From assembly GCF_000243735.2 (NCBI RefSeq), contig NZ_AHMP02000003.1:3184001-3248000 (forward strand): a stretch of 64,000 nucleotides of DNA, written 5' to 3'. Made by a program: the position numbers and the translations under genes. The notes beneath the pieces were generated by a model, which was not told the origin of the DNA, ran no database searches, and saw nothing but the letters and a program-made list of their open reading frames with translations. Origin of the DNA: Leptospira kmetyi serovar Malaysia str. Bejo-Iso9 (lineage in GTDB: Bacteria > Spirochaetota > Leptospiria > Leptospirales > Leptospiraceae). Positions within the stretch are counted from its first letter, which is position 1. Each line of letters starts with the position of its first letter. Positions 49,181-63,835 of the stretch are shown piece by piece.

Positions 49181-50137
49181 ATGAAGTGTTTGATAACGGG
49201 AGCGGCGGGATTCGTAGGCGGTTACCTTCTGAAGGAACTGAAAGAATCTTATTCCGAATTTTTAGGAGTCGGGGTCGTGCCGGGACCGAATGTGGAAGAA
49301 GATTCCGAACTTCCGAGATCGTATCGTTCTTCCGTATGCGACATACGCAATTTAGAACGGGTCCGTAAAATCATTCACGAATTTGCGCCGGACACGGTTT
49401 TCCATCTTGCCGCGCAACCTTTCGTTCCCAGAGCCGTGGAAGATCCGGGTGAAACCTTGGAAATCAACGTGCACGGAACGTTGAATATATTAGAATCTTT
49501 GCGTTCCTTGCAAAAGAAGGTTCGATTCGTTTATATCTCCTCTTCGGATGTTTACGGTAACGTTTCCGAGTCTTCTCTTCCCGTTCAAGAGTCGGTCGTT
49601 CCGGCTCCGTTAAATCCGTATTCTTCCTCGAAGTCCTGCGCGGAAATTTATTGCCTCCAATATCATCGATGGATTCCCGAACTCGAAGTCGTGATCGCGA
49701 GACCTTTCAATCACACCGGTCCGAAACAAAATCCTAATTTCGTAATTCCTAATTTTTGTTCTCAGGTTTTGGAAGCTCTGAAAAAATCCGAATCCGAAAG
49801 AAGAATTCAAGTCGGCGATCTTTCTTCTACGAGGGATTTTTTGGACGTGAGAGACGTTGTGCGCGCTTATAGAATTCTTTCCGAAAAAGGAAAACCCGGA
49901 GAAATCTATAATATCTGTTCCGGTAAAGAAGTTGTGATTCGAGAAGTGTTGGATCGTATCATTTCCGTTTCGGGGCAAACGATTCCGGTCGAAGTGGATC
50001 CTTCTCGGTTTCGTCCGGCCGAGATGAAACGTCTTTTCGGAGATAGCGGAAAACTCCGTCAACTGGGTTGGGAGCCTCGGTTCGGTTTAACGGATACGGT
50101 TCGCGACGTTTACGAGTGGATTTCGACTTTGTCGTAA
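49181..50137 (+). CDS. NAD-dependent sugar epimerase/dehydratase (extended SDR)
   Basis: 318 residues. TGAAGFVG nucleotide loop (7-14), FHLAAQPFVPRAVEDP, catalytic S121/S122 and Y147-SSS-K151, then ARPFNHTGPKQNPNF and STRDFLDVRDVVRAY. The pattern is near GDP-4-keto-6-deoxy-mannose reductase and GDP-mannose 4,6-dehydratase. It would make an activated deoxysugar for the divergent glycosyltransferase operon. Exact product unknown. Confidence 0.88.
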   Translation: MKCLITGAAGFVGGYLLKELKESYSEFLGVGVVPGPNVEEDSELPRSYRSSVCDIRNLERVRKIIHEFAPDTVFHLAAQPFVPRAVEDPGETLEINVHGTLNILESLRSLQKKVRFVYISSSDVYGNVSESSLPVQESVVPAPLNPYSSSKSCAEIYCLQYHRWIPELEVVIARPFNHTGPKQNPNFVIPNFCSQVLEALKKSESERRIQVGDLSSTRDFLDVRDVVRAYRILSEKGKPGEIYNICSGKEVVIREVLDRIISVSGQTIPVEVDPSRFRPAEMKRLFGDSGKLRQLGWEPRFGLTDTVRDVYEWISTLS

Positions 50138-50154
50138 CTCCGACGATCTTGTAG
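50131..50154 (+). repeat. Dispersed repeat unit, copy 1
   Basis: GTCGTAACTCCGACGATCTTG begins inside the last two codons of the epimerase gene and includes its TAA. GTCG and CGAC are self-complementary arms. A near copy lies at 50275. Confidence 0.5.
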
Positions 50155-50170
50155 TGAAACTTTTGCGGCC

Positions 50171-50200
50171 CCGCCCGCGCTTAGGGTGGGGGGCGGGCGG
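50171..50200. repeat. Very GC-rich hairpin
   Basis: CCGCCCGC (50171-50178) pairs with GCGGGCGG (50193-50200) around 14 nt. Its base composition is quite unlike the surroundings. It is enclosed by the two copies of the GTCGTAACTCCGAC repeat. Confidence 0.6.
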
Positions 50201-50274
50201 TGGGAAAACCCGAACAAAATCACCCATATCAAAAAATCATACTTTACGCAAGTAGAATCCTGATCCGCAATCCC

Positions 50275-50295
50275 GTCGTAACTCCGACAATTTTG
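50275..50295 (+). repeat. Dispersed repeat unit, copy 2
   Basis: GTCGTAACTCCGACAATTTTG matches copy 1 at 19 of 21 positions and has the same orientation. It ends 15 bp before the stop of the SanA-like gene. Confidence 0.5.
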
Positions 50296-50309
50296 AATAT
50301 TATAAAACT

Positions 50310-51002
50310 CTAAAGCACAGAACCTTTCCAGGTTTTCACACCGCTTCCTTCGATCGGAAACGGATCGCCCAAATATTTCGGATTCGTTTTAAAAAGATTC
50401 ATATCGACCCAAGCCAAGGTTCTCGCAAAAAATTCTCGGAATCGGCTGAAAGGTCCGCTCGTGTAAATTCTGCGATCGGATTCGAAAGCCTGAAATTTCA
50501 AACCGATCTTTTTCGCCAAAAACGCGGCACGAGGTTGATAGACCCTTTGGCTGACGAAGATCAAATCCTTGACTTGAAAAATCTCCTTCGCTCGGACCAA
50601 TGTGTCTAACGTTCGAAAGCCCGCGTGGTCCACGAAGATATCTTTTTCGTTCACTTCATTCTTAAGAATATAAAGCAACATCGGCTTTACTTCGTTGTAG
50701 TAAATCGAACCGTTGTCGCCCGAAAGAAGAATTTTCTTTACCTTGCCTTGATGATACAATTCCAGAGCGCAATCCAAACGATCCTTTAAAACGGCGGAAG
50801 GTTCGTTTTTATAAACCGAAGCTCCGGGAACGACCGCGACCATGGCCGGTCTTGCCGATCGATGATTCTGATATTTTTCGGTGTGGAGATACAATTCTTC
50901 GAAGCTAAAATCGATCGCGATCGGCGCCGCGAGGATCAGACAAAGAATTAAAAAAGCTCGGGTATAAAATTTCGATTTTTTGAGAAAATTTAGGTTCAAC
51001 AC
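50310..51002 (-). CDS. SanA/YdcF-like (DUF218) membrane protein
   Basis: 230 residues. One N-terminal membrane helix (about 15-31), then the DUF218 core: VAVVPGASVYKNEPSAVLKDRLDCALELYHQGKVKKILLSGDNG, VDHAGFRTLDTLVRA and FVSQRVYQPRAAFLAKKIG. SanA/ElyC-type proteins act in envelope integrity in other bacteria. Divergent from the sigma-factor module. Confidence 0.85.
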   Translation of the reverse strand: MLNLNFLKKSKFYTRAFLILCLILAAPIAIDFSFEELYLHTEKYQNHRSARPAMVAVVPGASVYKNEPSAVLKDRLDCALELYHQGKVKKILLSGDNGSIYYNEVKPMLLYILKNEVNEKDIFVDHAGFRTLDTLVRAKEIFQVKDLIFVSQRVYQPRAAFLAKKIGLKFQAFESDRRIYTSGPFSRFREFFARTLAWVDMNLFKTNPKYLGDPFPIEGSGVKTWKGSVL

Positions 51003-51120
51003 GAAATCCGGAATCCGTCAAAATCAGGAAGGTTTTTTTCCGGGCTTACAAGCCAAATTCAAACGAGAAAGTCCTTTTTTTCTTTCCAACGAATCGGAAT
51101 CGGGAAAATTTTTCGAAATA

Positions 51121-51149
51121 GGAAACAAACCATTGCAGTACGGGTCTTA
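51121..51149 (+). promoter_or_regulatory. Candidate ECF-type promoter of the sigma module
   Basis: GGAAAC (51121-51126), 17 bp, then GTCTTA (51144-51149), 20 bp before the start at 51169. It resembles the GGAAC/GTC class of ECF promoters and would allow autoregulation. Weak support. Confidence 0.3.
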
Positions 51150-51168
51150 TCGATTGAGCAAATACCTC

Positions 51169-51723
<555 letters not shown>

Positions 51724-51730
51724 GGTATCC

Positions 51731-52240
51731 ATGGACCAAAAAGAATTTACCGAATTGATCGATTCGACAAAACACATCGTACTTTCGGCGATAAAAAAGA
51801 ATTTATTCGAGGAATTTCACGATTCCATCGACGACGTGGTGCAAGAAACGTATTTCCGCGCCTATAAAAGTTTATCCGCGAACAAGTTCCGCGGAGATTC
51901 TTCCGTAAGCACTTGGCTTTATACGATCGCAAGAAACGAATCGTTGCGAATGAATCAAAAGAGATCCAGACAAACCGCTCTTGCAAGCAAGTTGAAAGAG
52001 AAGGTCATCTTGGACAATTCGATTCAAGAAAAAGAGGCGGCTTCCGTTAGCTTCACCGATTTTGAATTGAAAGATCTTTTAGCTATGCTTCCATGGAAGT
52101 ACAAATCGGTGCTGAGTCTTGTGGGCGAAGGCTACAAGGAACAACAGATTGCCGAAAAGCTGAGTATTCCCGAAGGGACCGTAAAGTCCAGGGCCTTCCG
52201 TGGAAAACAAATGCTAAAGAAAATTTTCGTAGATAAATAA
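51731..52240 (+). CDS. ECF-type RNA polymerase sigma factor
   Basis: 169 residues with region 2 (DDVVQETYFRAYKSLSANKFRGDSSVSTWLYTIARNESLRMNQKR, about 35-79) and region 4 (LPWKYKSVLSLVGEGYKEQQIAEKLSIPEGTVKSRAFRGKQMLKK, about 121-166). It directs RNA polymerase to stress promoters. Flanked by a periplasmic sensor-like gene and a membrane protein that is likely its anti-sigma factor. Confidence 0.92.
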   Translation: MDQKEFTELIDSTKHIVLSAIKKNLFEEFHDSIDDVVQETYFRAYKSLSANKFRGDSSVSTWLYTIARNESLRMNQKRSRQTALASKLKEKVILDNSIQEKEAASVSFTDFELKDLLAMLPWKYKSVLSLVGEGYKEQQIAEKLSIPEGTVKSRAFRGKQMLKKIFVDK

Positions 52241-52269
52241 ATAGAGTGAGAGAATAGGATCAAGCCAGT

Positions 52270-52632
52270 ATGAAATCGAACGGATTCGACAAAGAAATCT
52301 CGGACAGACTTTGCAGCAAGGTTTGGAGTTCTAAAATCTGCGACGCGGTTTATAAAAAACGTCGTTGGAGAATGCTTCAATTGGCGCTGATTACTTTCTT
52401 GTCCGCGTTTTTTTCCAGCTCCATAGTTTGGCTGACATTTTTCGAAAATCAAGAATCTGCGATCGCGCGGAACGAATTGCATTCCTGGGTGCAAGAACAG
52501 ATTTACGGAGCGACCGTGGAAGCTCAAACCAAGGTGCAGCAAAATTCTTTTTATAAGGAAGAAACGATGCCGAGCGGTCCCGTCTCTTTGGATGTGGATT
52601 CTTTGATCGAAGCGTCTTTGGACCGGAGATAA
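52270..52632 (+). CDS. Putative anti-sigma factor (single TM)
   Basis: 120 residues. Cytosolic part about 1-38 (with C17 and C25, no HxxxCxxC zinc motif), membrane helix about 40-58 (LALITFLSAFFSSSIVWLTFF), periplasmic remainder. Topology and place right after the ECF sigma gene indicate an anti-sigma factor; no named domain is recognised. Confidence 0.65.
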   Translation: MKSNGFDKEISDRLCSKVWSSKICDAVYKKRRWRMLQLALITFLSAFFSSSIVWLTFFENQESAIARNELHSWVQEQIYGATVEAQTKVQQNSFYKEETMPSGPVSLDVDSLIEASLDRR

Positions 52633-52642
52633 GAACGGCATA

Positions 52643-52656
52643 TTAGAAATTTCTAA
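52643..52656. repeat. TTAGAAATTTCTAA palindrome
   Basis: Perfect 14-bp palindrome 10 bp after the anti-sigma stop and 114 bp before the P450 start. The same sequence occurs within the hub gene at 29240-29253 and a related one at 20265. Confidence 0.5.
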
Positions 52657-52769
52657 AATTCTTCTTCAAACCTATAAATAAAGCGGAACGCGATTTTGCA
52701 GTTCCGCAATCGAGTGTCTCGGCTGGAATAACCGGTTTACCGGAAATAAAACAAACTTGGAGAATCCCA

Positions 52770-54155
52770 ATGTTTACCCTAAATTCCAGTCGTTCCCCTA
52801 AAAAGGACGTCCCAAAAATCAAAACTCCCCCCGGCTCGTACGGATTTTTCGCGCTTCGTCATTTGCCGAGAATGCGTAGAGACATCATCGGATTCTTCGA
52901 AGATATGAAAAAGAAACACGGAGACGTGGTTCTTTTCGGAATCCGAAGAACTAGAATTTATATGATTCAAAGCCCCGAAGACGTGCGTCACGTTCTTCAG
53001 GAGAATAGTTCCAATTATCATAAGAGCGTATTCTACCGCGAACTCAAACGTGTTTTGGGAAAAGGTCTTTTGACTTCCGAAGGCGACTTTTGGAAAAAAC
53101 AAAGGAGATTGATCCAACCCGCCTTTCACAGACAAAGAATATCAGAATTTACTCATATTATGGCCGACGAGACCCGCAATCTTTTTGAGGAATGGGATTC
53201 CAAGGAAAAGAACAAAACTCTTCGAGTCGATCTTTCCGAAGAGATGATGAAACTTACGTTTGCGATCGTGGGAAAAACCCTCTTTCGATCCGACGTAAAA
53301 GAATATTCCGAAATCATCGCCAAGAACGTGGAGACTGCGATGGAAGAATTGACCAAACGATTGACGATGGTTTTTCCTCCTCCGGTTCATTGGCCCTTAC
53401 CCGGAAATCGAAGACTTTTAAAGTCGATCGACGCAATGAACGAGGTCATCTACGAACTCATCGATCAGAGAAGAAAAAATTCTTCCAACGATTTGATCAG
53501 TATGTTGTTGGAAATCCAAGACGAGGAAACGGGCGAAAAGATGAGCCTCGAACAAGTGCGAGACGAAGCGATCACACTTTTGCTCGCGGGTCACGAAACG
53601 ACGGCTAACGCGTTGACTTGGGCGTTTCATCTTTTGTCCAATCATCCCGAAATTTATTCCAAACTCAAAGAGGAAGCGAAGCGCGTTCTCGGGGAAAGAA
53701 TTCCTACTTTGGAAGACGTAGGTTCGCTCACCTATTCGAGAATGGTTTTGGAAGAATCGATGCGTTTGTTTCCGCCCGCATGGACCGTGGAACGTTCCGC
53801 GCTCGGACCCGATACGGTCGGCGGTTATCACGTTCCAACCGGAACCAACGTTTCGATTTGTATCTATTCGATTCACAGAGATCCGAGATTTTGGAAGGAA
53901 CCGGAAAGGTTTTGGCCGGAAAGATTCTCCGAAGAAAACTCGAAAGATAGACCGAAGTATGCATACATTCCATTCGGAGGCGGCCCCAGAATCTGCATCG
54001 GAAACGTATTTGCGATGACCGAAGGAATTTTGATCCTCAGCATGATCGCTCGAAAATACGATTTAAAGCCGGTACCCGGTCATAAGGTCGAATTGGAACC
54101 TTTAGTCACATTAAGACCCAAGTACGGAATGCTAATGGATCTGGTTTCCACTTGA
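52770..54155 (+). CDS. Cytochrome P450
   Basis: 461 residues. I-helix oxygen site AGHETT (273-278), K-helix EESMRLFPP, PERF motif region PERFWPERF, and the haem loop FGGGPRICIG with axial C409. Soluble, no membrane anchor. The pattern is of the CYP4/CYP102-like fatty-acid hydroxylase clan, but the substrate is unknown and no redox partner gene is next to it. It ends 14 bp before a hairpin shared with the M23 gene leader. Confidence 0.92.
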   Translation: MFTLNSSRSPKKDVPKIKTPPGSYGFFALRHLPRMRRDIIGFFEDMKKKHGDVVLFGIRRTRIYMIQSPEDVRHVLQENSSNYHKSVFYRELKRVLGKGLLTSEGDFWKKQRRLIQPAFHRQRISEFTHIMADETRNLFEEWDSKEKNKTLRVDLSEEMMKLTFAIVGKTLFRSDVKEYSEIIAKNVETAMEELTKRLTMVFPPPVHWPLPGNRRLLKSIDAMNEVIYELIDQRRKNSSNDLISMLLEIQDEETGEKMSLEQVRDEAITLLLAGHETTANALTWAFHLLSNHPEIYSKLKEEAKRVLGERIPTLEDVGSLTYSRMVLEESMRLFPPAWTVERSALGPDTVGGYHVPTGTNVSICIYSIHRDPRFWKEPERFWPERFSEENSKDRPKYAYIPFGGGPRICIGNVFAMTEGILILSMIARKYDLKPVPGHKVELEPLVTLRPKYGMLMDLVST

Positions 54156-54168
54156 CCTGTACTTCCCC

Positions 54169-54198
54169 GGAATAGACTCTTTCTTTGGAGTCTATTCC
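54169..54198 (+). promoter_or_regulatory. Hairpin covering the ribosome binding site of the M23 gene
   Basis: GGAATAGACTC (54169-54179) and GAGTCTATTCC (54188-54198) form a perfect 11-bp stem with an 8-nt loop. The only SD-like sequence, GGAG 54187-54190, is mostly in the right arm, and the stem ends one base before ATG 54200. It may restrict translation, or end the P450 message. Confidence 0.6.
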
Positions 54199-54199
54199 C

Positions 54200-55171
<972 letters not shown>

Positions 55172-55189
55172 TTTCAATCCGGAGTCGAT

Positions 55190-57235
<2,046 letters not shown>

Positions 57236-57497
57236 AATTTTTCAAATCGCTTTTTTGCTCGATGCAACGCGCACGACCCGATTACTTATATTCGACTTAT
57301 AACTTTCCTTTGTTCGGATCGGTTTCTCGTTTTTTTCGTAACAAACGTCCTTTGGCGATGAACAAATGTTTATTTATCGACGATGAACGAAGATTCATTT
57401 TGTTTCGATTTAATTCGACAATCCAAAAATAACTTGATCGAGCGAATTCCGTTTCTATTCTTTCTGCCGAAAGAGATGTTTCTTTTGAGGAAAGCAT

Positions 57498-59393
57498 TTG
57501 GAAGCCGAGTTTAAGTATTTATACGACTTTTTAGAAAGATCCGCGAAACGATTTCCCGATAAGGAAACTTTTTGCAAACGAACCGAAAGCGGAATTCAAG
57601 GAAGAACCTTCTCCCGATTGAAAGAACAAGTCGACGAGATGACCGCGGGTTTGATCGCGGAAGGAATCACGAAGGAAGATAAGATTCTTTATCTGTGCGA
57701 TTCGAGCGTGAATTGGTTCTTAGCCGATTTGGCGATCATCAGTTCCGGTGCGGTTTGTGTTCCAAGAGGTACAGACGTGGTCGACGACGATATTCTGTAT
57801 ATCGTAAATCATTCCGAAAGCAGATATGCGGTGGTTCAAAAAGAAAAAGATAAACAAAGACTCCTTACACTCGCGTCTAAAATTCCCAGTATCAAAACGA
57901 TCTTCGTTTTAGAGGACGATTCGGGAGAATTAAAATCGGGTCCGGAAAGTGTTTCGAGTTTGATTCAATCCGGAAGAGAATATCTCAAAAAAAATCCGAA
58001 CGCGATTCGTACTCGTTTAAACGAAAAATCTCCGGACGAACTTGCGACTTTGATTTATACGTCCGGAACGACCGGGGCTCCGAAGGGAGTGATGCTCAAT
58101 CAATCCGGTTGGATCTCCGCTGTGGAAAAGGTGATTCGTTTCGTGGGATTGACTTCGAAAGATTCTGGCGTTAGTCTGCTTCCTCCTTGGCACGCGTTCG
58201 AACGCGCTATCGAATACTGCACCGTCGCACTGGGAGTTACATTCTTAATTTCTAATATTACGTCTTTAAGAGACGATTTGAAGGAGTTTCGTCCGACTCT
58301 GTTTCCTTCCGTCCCGAGAATCTGGGAATCTCTGTACAACGGAATTATGACGAAAGTTTCCAAAGAATCCGCGTTAAAACGAAATCTCTTTCATTTCTTT
58401 TTAAAAGTAGGAATGATCTGGTCGCATAACAAATCGATTCTTTTCGGTTACGACTTTCAATTGGAAAAACCTTTTTTTCTCTCTCAGCTTTTCAAAAGAA
58501 CGATCGCATTGATCAAACTCGTTTTGTTGTTCCCTTTGAAGTTGGGCGCGATCGGAATTTTTCAATCCGTTCACAAAGCGCTCGGAGGAAGGCTCAGAGT
58601 TTCGGTTTCTGCGGGGAGCGCGCTTCCGAGTGTCGTCGATAAATTCTTATCCGCAATCGGTTTGATCGTGTTGGAAGGTTACGGAATGACGGAAACTTCC
58701 GCGGTGACTTCGATTCGAGATCCGCATCGACCTTCTTCCGGAACCGTGGGAATTCCAGTGGACGGATACGAATATCGTTTAAAGGACGAAAGAGGAGGTT
58801 TCGTTTTAAACGGACATTCTCAAAAGGGAACTCTTTGGTTGAAGTCGAAACAAATTTTGATGGGTTATTACAAACGCCCCGAACTCAACGAGGTCGTTTT
58901 CGATAAGGAAGGTTTTTTCGACACGGGCGATATCATGCGTATCAATTATAGGGGAGAACTTTCCTTTGCGGGCAGAGCGAAAGACACGATCGTACTCGCC
59001 GGTGGAGAAAACGTGGAACCGGTTCCGATCGAGGATCAGTTGTTAAATTCTCCCTATATCAATCAGGTGATGGTTACGGGACATGAAAGCAAACATCTTG
59101 TGGTTTTAATTGTTCCGGATTTTGATAGAATGAAAAACGAAATCGAAGGTCTTCCCGAAGATCCGAAACTCTGGAATCAAAACCCGAAGATCCGCGAGAT
59201 TTTTAAAAACGAAATCTCTTCGCGCGTTTCCCGCAAAGGAGGATTTAAGGCGTTCGAGTTGATCCCTCAAAACGCGTTTTATATCGTTCCTCGTCCTTTC
59301 GATCCGGACCGTGAAATGACGCGAACCTTAAAGATAAAACGAAACGAAATATTAGAGAATTTTAATAAAGAAGTAACGGAGTTAATCAAGTAA
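57498..59393 (+). CDS. Long-chain acyl-CoA synthetase (AMP-forming)
   Basis: 631 residues from TTG 57498, supported by GAGGAAAG a few bases upstream. Adenylate-forming motifs LIYTSGTTGAPKGVM (about 183-197), GYGMTETSA, the hinge DTGDI and FAGRAKDTIVLAGGENVEP are intact. It makes acyl-CoA from a fatty or other carboxylic acid with ATP. One base separates it from the acyl-CoA dehydrogenase gene, so the two are co-expressed. Confidence 0.92.
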   Translation: MEAEFKYLYDFLERSAKRFPDKETFCKRTESGIQGRTFSRLKEQVDEMTAGLIAEGITKEDKILYLCDSSVNWFLADLAIISSGAVCVPRGTDVVDDDILYIVNHSESRYAVVQKEKDKQRLLTLASKIPSIKTIFVLEDDSGELKSGPESVSSLIQSGREYLKKNPNAIRTRLNEKSPDELATLIYTSGTTGAPKGVMLNQSGWISAVEKVIRFVGLTSKDSGVSLLPPWHAFERAIEYCTVALGVTFLISNITSLRDDLKEFRPTLFPSVPRIWESLYNGIMTKVSKESALKRNLFHFFLKVGMIWSHNKSILFGYDFQLEKPFFLSQLFKRTIALIKLVLLFPLKLGAIGIFQSVHKALGGRLRVSVSAGSALPSVVDKFLSAIGLIVLEGYGMTETSAVTSIRDPHRPSSGTVGIPVDGYEYRLKDERGGFVLNGHSQKGTLWLKSKQILMGYYKRPELNEVVFDKEGFFDTGDIMRINYRGELSFAGRAKDTIVLAGGENVEPVPIEDQLLNSPYINQVMVTGHESKHLVVLIVPDFDRMKNEIEGLPEDPKLWNQNPKIREIFKNEISSRVSRKGGFKAFELIPQNAFYIVPRPFDPDREMTRTLKIKRNEILENFNKEVTELIK

Positions 59394-59394
59394 C

Positions 59395-61017
59395 ATGTTG
59401 TTTTTAAACCCATATTTGGAAAGCGAAGACAAGGATTTTTACAATACGGTCAAGGATTTCGCCAAAGAAAAGGCGCTTCCTTCCGTGGAACAAAGGGACG
59501 AGGACTGCACCTGGGACGACGAACTCTGGAAAGAAATGGGTTCCATGGGACTTTTAGGAATCCCGCTTCCCGAACAATACGGAGGACAAGGCGGTTCTTG
59601 TTTTCAATGTTGTCTCGCGCAAGAGGCGTTTAACTCCGGTTCGTTGGACTCGGGTTTCGGACTTTCTTGGGGCGCGCACATGATCATCGGAACTCTTCCG
59701 ATTTTGTTTCAAGGAACCGAAGCTCAAAAAAATAAATATTTGCCTAAGCTCGCTTCAGGAGAATGGATCGCCGGTCTCGGTTTGACCGAACCCGATTCCG
59801 GTTCCGACGCGGCCGGTATGAGAACCTACGCTGAAAAAACCGAAGGCGGTTTTATTCTCAACGGAAGTAAGATGTTTATCACGAATGGACCGATCGGCCA
59901 GATTTTTATCATCATGGCTCGCACTACGAAGTCCCGCGGACCTATGGGTGTTTCCGCGTTTATCGTAGAATCTCATCGCAAAGGTTTTCGTGTTTCCAAG
60001 GTTTTAAAAAAGTTAGGACACAACACATCGACAACCGCGGAACTTTCGTTCGAGGATATGTTTATACCCGATGAAAATCTTTTAGGACCTTTGAACTCGG
60101 GCTTCTTAAGAATCGGTAAAGCGACCTTGGAGTGGGAAAGAACCGTGTTGCTCGCGGCCTTGATGGGAGGAATGGAGAACGCGGTCGAAAGTTGTATTCA
60201 ATATGCGTGGCAAAGACACCAGTTCGGAAAACCCATTCTTTCCTTTTTTGCGATGAAGGAAAAAATCGCAAGAGTTTGGGCTTATCTTTGCGCTTCGAGA
60301 AGAACATTATACTTCGTTGCCCGTAAAAAAGACAACGAACCCGACGTGAGTCTTCCTATGGAAAGCTCTATCTTAAAACTTTTCGCATCCGAAGTAAGCG
60401 AAGAGATCGCGTCCGACGCCGTTCAAATTCACGGAGGAATGGGTTACATGAGAGAGGTTCATGTAAGTCGTTTATTCAGAGACGTTAAGTTGGGAACGAT
60501 CGGAGGAGGAACTTCGGAAGTTCAAAGAAGTATCATCTCCGCGAGTTACGGCGGATACGATAAGTTTAGAAACATCATCGAAAGCGCCGCTTCGGATGAA
60601 ATTCGAAACGTAACCGAACAAAAAATCAAAGGAACCGCGATCGGAGATTTGGTTCGTTGTTTGGATTCCTTGGTTCGATCGGTGGGAGAAAATCCGGAAC
60701 GGAAAAAAAGACAAGCCCTTGAATTCGGTTTTGCGGATCTTTTGACGACGACCACGATTTTAAAATTGAGCGTTTGGGACTTGATGACGGACAGCAATCA
60801 CTATAAAACCTCCGATAAGGAAAGAGATCTCAACATTCTCGCGTATTATCTCACGGCTCGTTATATTAGAGGAATCGCATATCTCAAAGAGTTGGATGAG
60901 AATGGCGTAAACGAACTTCTTCGTGCGTTCGGAAATTTAAACGCGCCGGAAAAAGAAATAGAAAGTTGTATAGAATTCCTGAAAGAAGGAATCTTAGGCA
61001 ACGCGGTGTCGGTTTAA
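59395..61017 (+). CDS. Acyl-CoA dehydrogenase
   Basis: 540 residues, FAD-dependent alpha,beta-desaturation of acyl-CoA. Motifs GLGLTEPDSGSDAA, FITNGPIGQIF and QIHGGMGYMREVHVSRLFRD. In the C-terminal motif IGGGTSEVQ, Gly stands where short/medium-chain enzymes have the catalytic Glu (IYEGT). E248 in TLEWERTVL on helix G matches the alternative base of isovaleryl- and long-chain enzymes. A C-terminal extension of about 120 residues is helical. Confidence 0.9.
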   Translation: MLFLNPYLESEDKDFYNTVKDFAKEKALPSVEQRDEDCTWDDELWKEMGSMGLLGIPLPEQYGGQGGSCFQCCLAQEAFNSGSLDSGFGLSWGAHMIIGTLPILFQGTEAQKNKYLPKLASGEWIAGLGLTEPDSGSDAAGMRTYAEKTEGGFILNGSKMFITNGPIGQIFIIMARTTKSRGPMGVSAFIVESHRKGFRVSKVLKKLGHNTSTTAELSFEDMFIPDENLLGPLNSGFLRIGKATLEWERTVLLAALMGGMENAVESCIQYAWQRHQFGKPILSFFAMKEKIARVWAYLCASRRTLYFVARKKDNEPDVSLPMESSILKLFASEVSEEIASDAVQIHGGMGYMREVHVSRLFRDVKLGTIGGGTSEVQRSIISASYGGYDKFRNIIESAASDEIRNVTEQKIKGTAIGDLVRCLDSLVRSVGENPERKKRQALEFGFADLLTTTTILKLSVWDLMTDSNHYKTSDKERDLNILAYYLTARYIRGIAYLKELDENGVNELLRAFGNLNAPEKEIESCIEFLKEGILGNAVSV

Positions 61018-61036
61018 TAGAACGGAGAAAATTCGA

Positions 61037-61465
61037 ATGTATCAAAAAGGGAAATCCTACGAAGAAATAGAAATCGGAGACAAGGCGAGTTTTTCAAAAA
61101 CGATCACGGAAACGGATATCTATCTTTTCGCGGGAATCAGCGGAGATTTTAATCCGCTCCACGTCGACGAAGAATATGCAAAAACCACGATGTTCGGAAC
61201 TCGGATCGCACACGGAGGTCTTGCGGCTTCCTTGCTCGCGCCCGTTCTCGGGATGAAACTTCCGGGACTCGGAACCGTAGCCTTGGAAACGGTCACCAAG
61301 TTTCGTAAGCCGGTTTATCCGGGAGATACGGTGACTTGTACGGTCGAAGTGAAGAATAAGATCGCGAAGATGAAGATGGTGGAGATGAAAATTCTCTGGA
61401 CCAATCAGAAAGGGGATACGATCGGCAAGGGAGAATGTAAGGTTCTTCCGCCCGGATCGAATTGA
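61037..61465 (+). CDS. MaoC-family enoyl-CoA hydratase
   Basis: 142 residues, hot-dog fold. Hydratase-2 motif FAGISGDFNPLHVDEEYAKTTMFGTRIAHGGL holds the catalytic Asp and His. It adds water to trans-2-enoyl-CoA to give (R)-3-hydroxyacyl-CoA. Lies 19 bp after the dehydrogenase and supplies its next step. Confidence 0.9.
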   Translation: MYQKGKSYEEIEIGDKASFSKTITETDIYLFAGISGDFNPLHVDEEYAKTTMFGTRIAHGGLAASLLAPVLGMKLPGLGTVALETVTKFRKPVYPGDTVTCTVEVKNKIAKMKMVEMKILWTNQKGDTIGKGECKVLPPGSN

Positions 61466-61569
61466 TTCTTTCAAACGATCCGAACGTTCGTATCGACGTC
61501 GATCCGCATGAAAAAAGTTTTTAACGTAGAAATCGATTTCACAAAAATCAAAAATCATAAGGAAGATTC

Positions 61570-63093
<1,524 letters not shown>

Positions 63094-63220
63094 ACTGAAA
63101 GAAATTTCCACGATCATAAGTCAGTACATTTTCCAAGAGTTCGAAGTTTTATCGAGTCAAAGTAGTGAAGGGCTCTTGCGGATTCTAAGATGAGAGAAAT
63201 TCTCTAGGGAATGGATCGCT

Positions 63221-63529
63221 ATGCACATAAAGGCTGAGAATGTTCAAACGGGTCAAGTCAGGATTTTTAACGGTTCCGATTTGATTTTGATCCCGGATTC
63301 CGATTCTTCCAACGAACAGGAAGGAACGATGTTTCTTCACGGAAGAAGGGTCGAAAACTGTCTCAATCTTAGAAAATATTCCACCTTCTTCGTAGTTTCC
63401 GATTCTGTCTCTAAAACCGGCTTTCCCGATACGATTAAATTGCAGGAAGTCGGACCGGACGGATCCGTTTTCGAAATTTCGGAAAACAAAATGGACTGCT
63501 ATCGAGTGATGGGAATATTTTTAGAATAA
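63221..63529 (+). CDS. Small unknown protein (102 aa)
   Basis: Beta-rich text without signal peptide or membrane segment (VRIFNGSDLILIPDSDSS, TFFVVSDSVSKTG). Three cysteines are present, no motif recognised. ATG 63221 has a weak upstream purine run. Stands alone between the lipid operon and the next small gene. Confidence 0.6.
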   Translation: MHIKAENVQTGQVRIFNGSDLILIPDSDSSNEQEGTMFLHGRRVENCLNLRKYSTFFVVSDSVSKTGFPDTIKLQEVGPDGSVFEISENKMDCYRVMGIFLE

Positions 63530-63590
63530 GAATCACTTTCTGCTGGATTCGAACCGAAGCAAGGTTAGAATCCGTCTTCAGCATTCTTTG

Positions 63591-63835
<245 letters not shown>

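Noticed and set aside
57297..57497. Small minus-strand gene before the acyl-CoA synthetase
   Set aside because: Open frame without RBS, lying over the leader of the plus-strand gene, with protein text of no family character.
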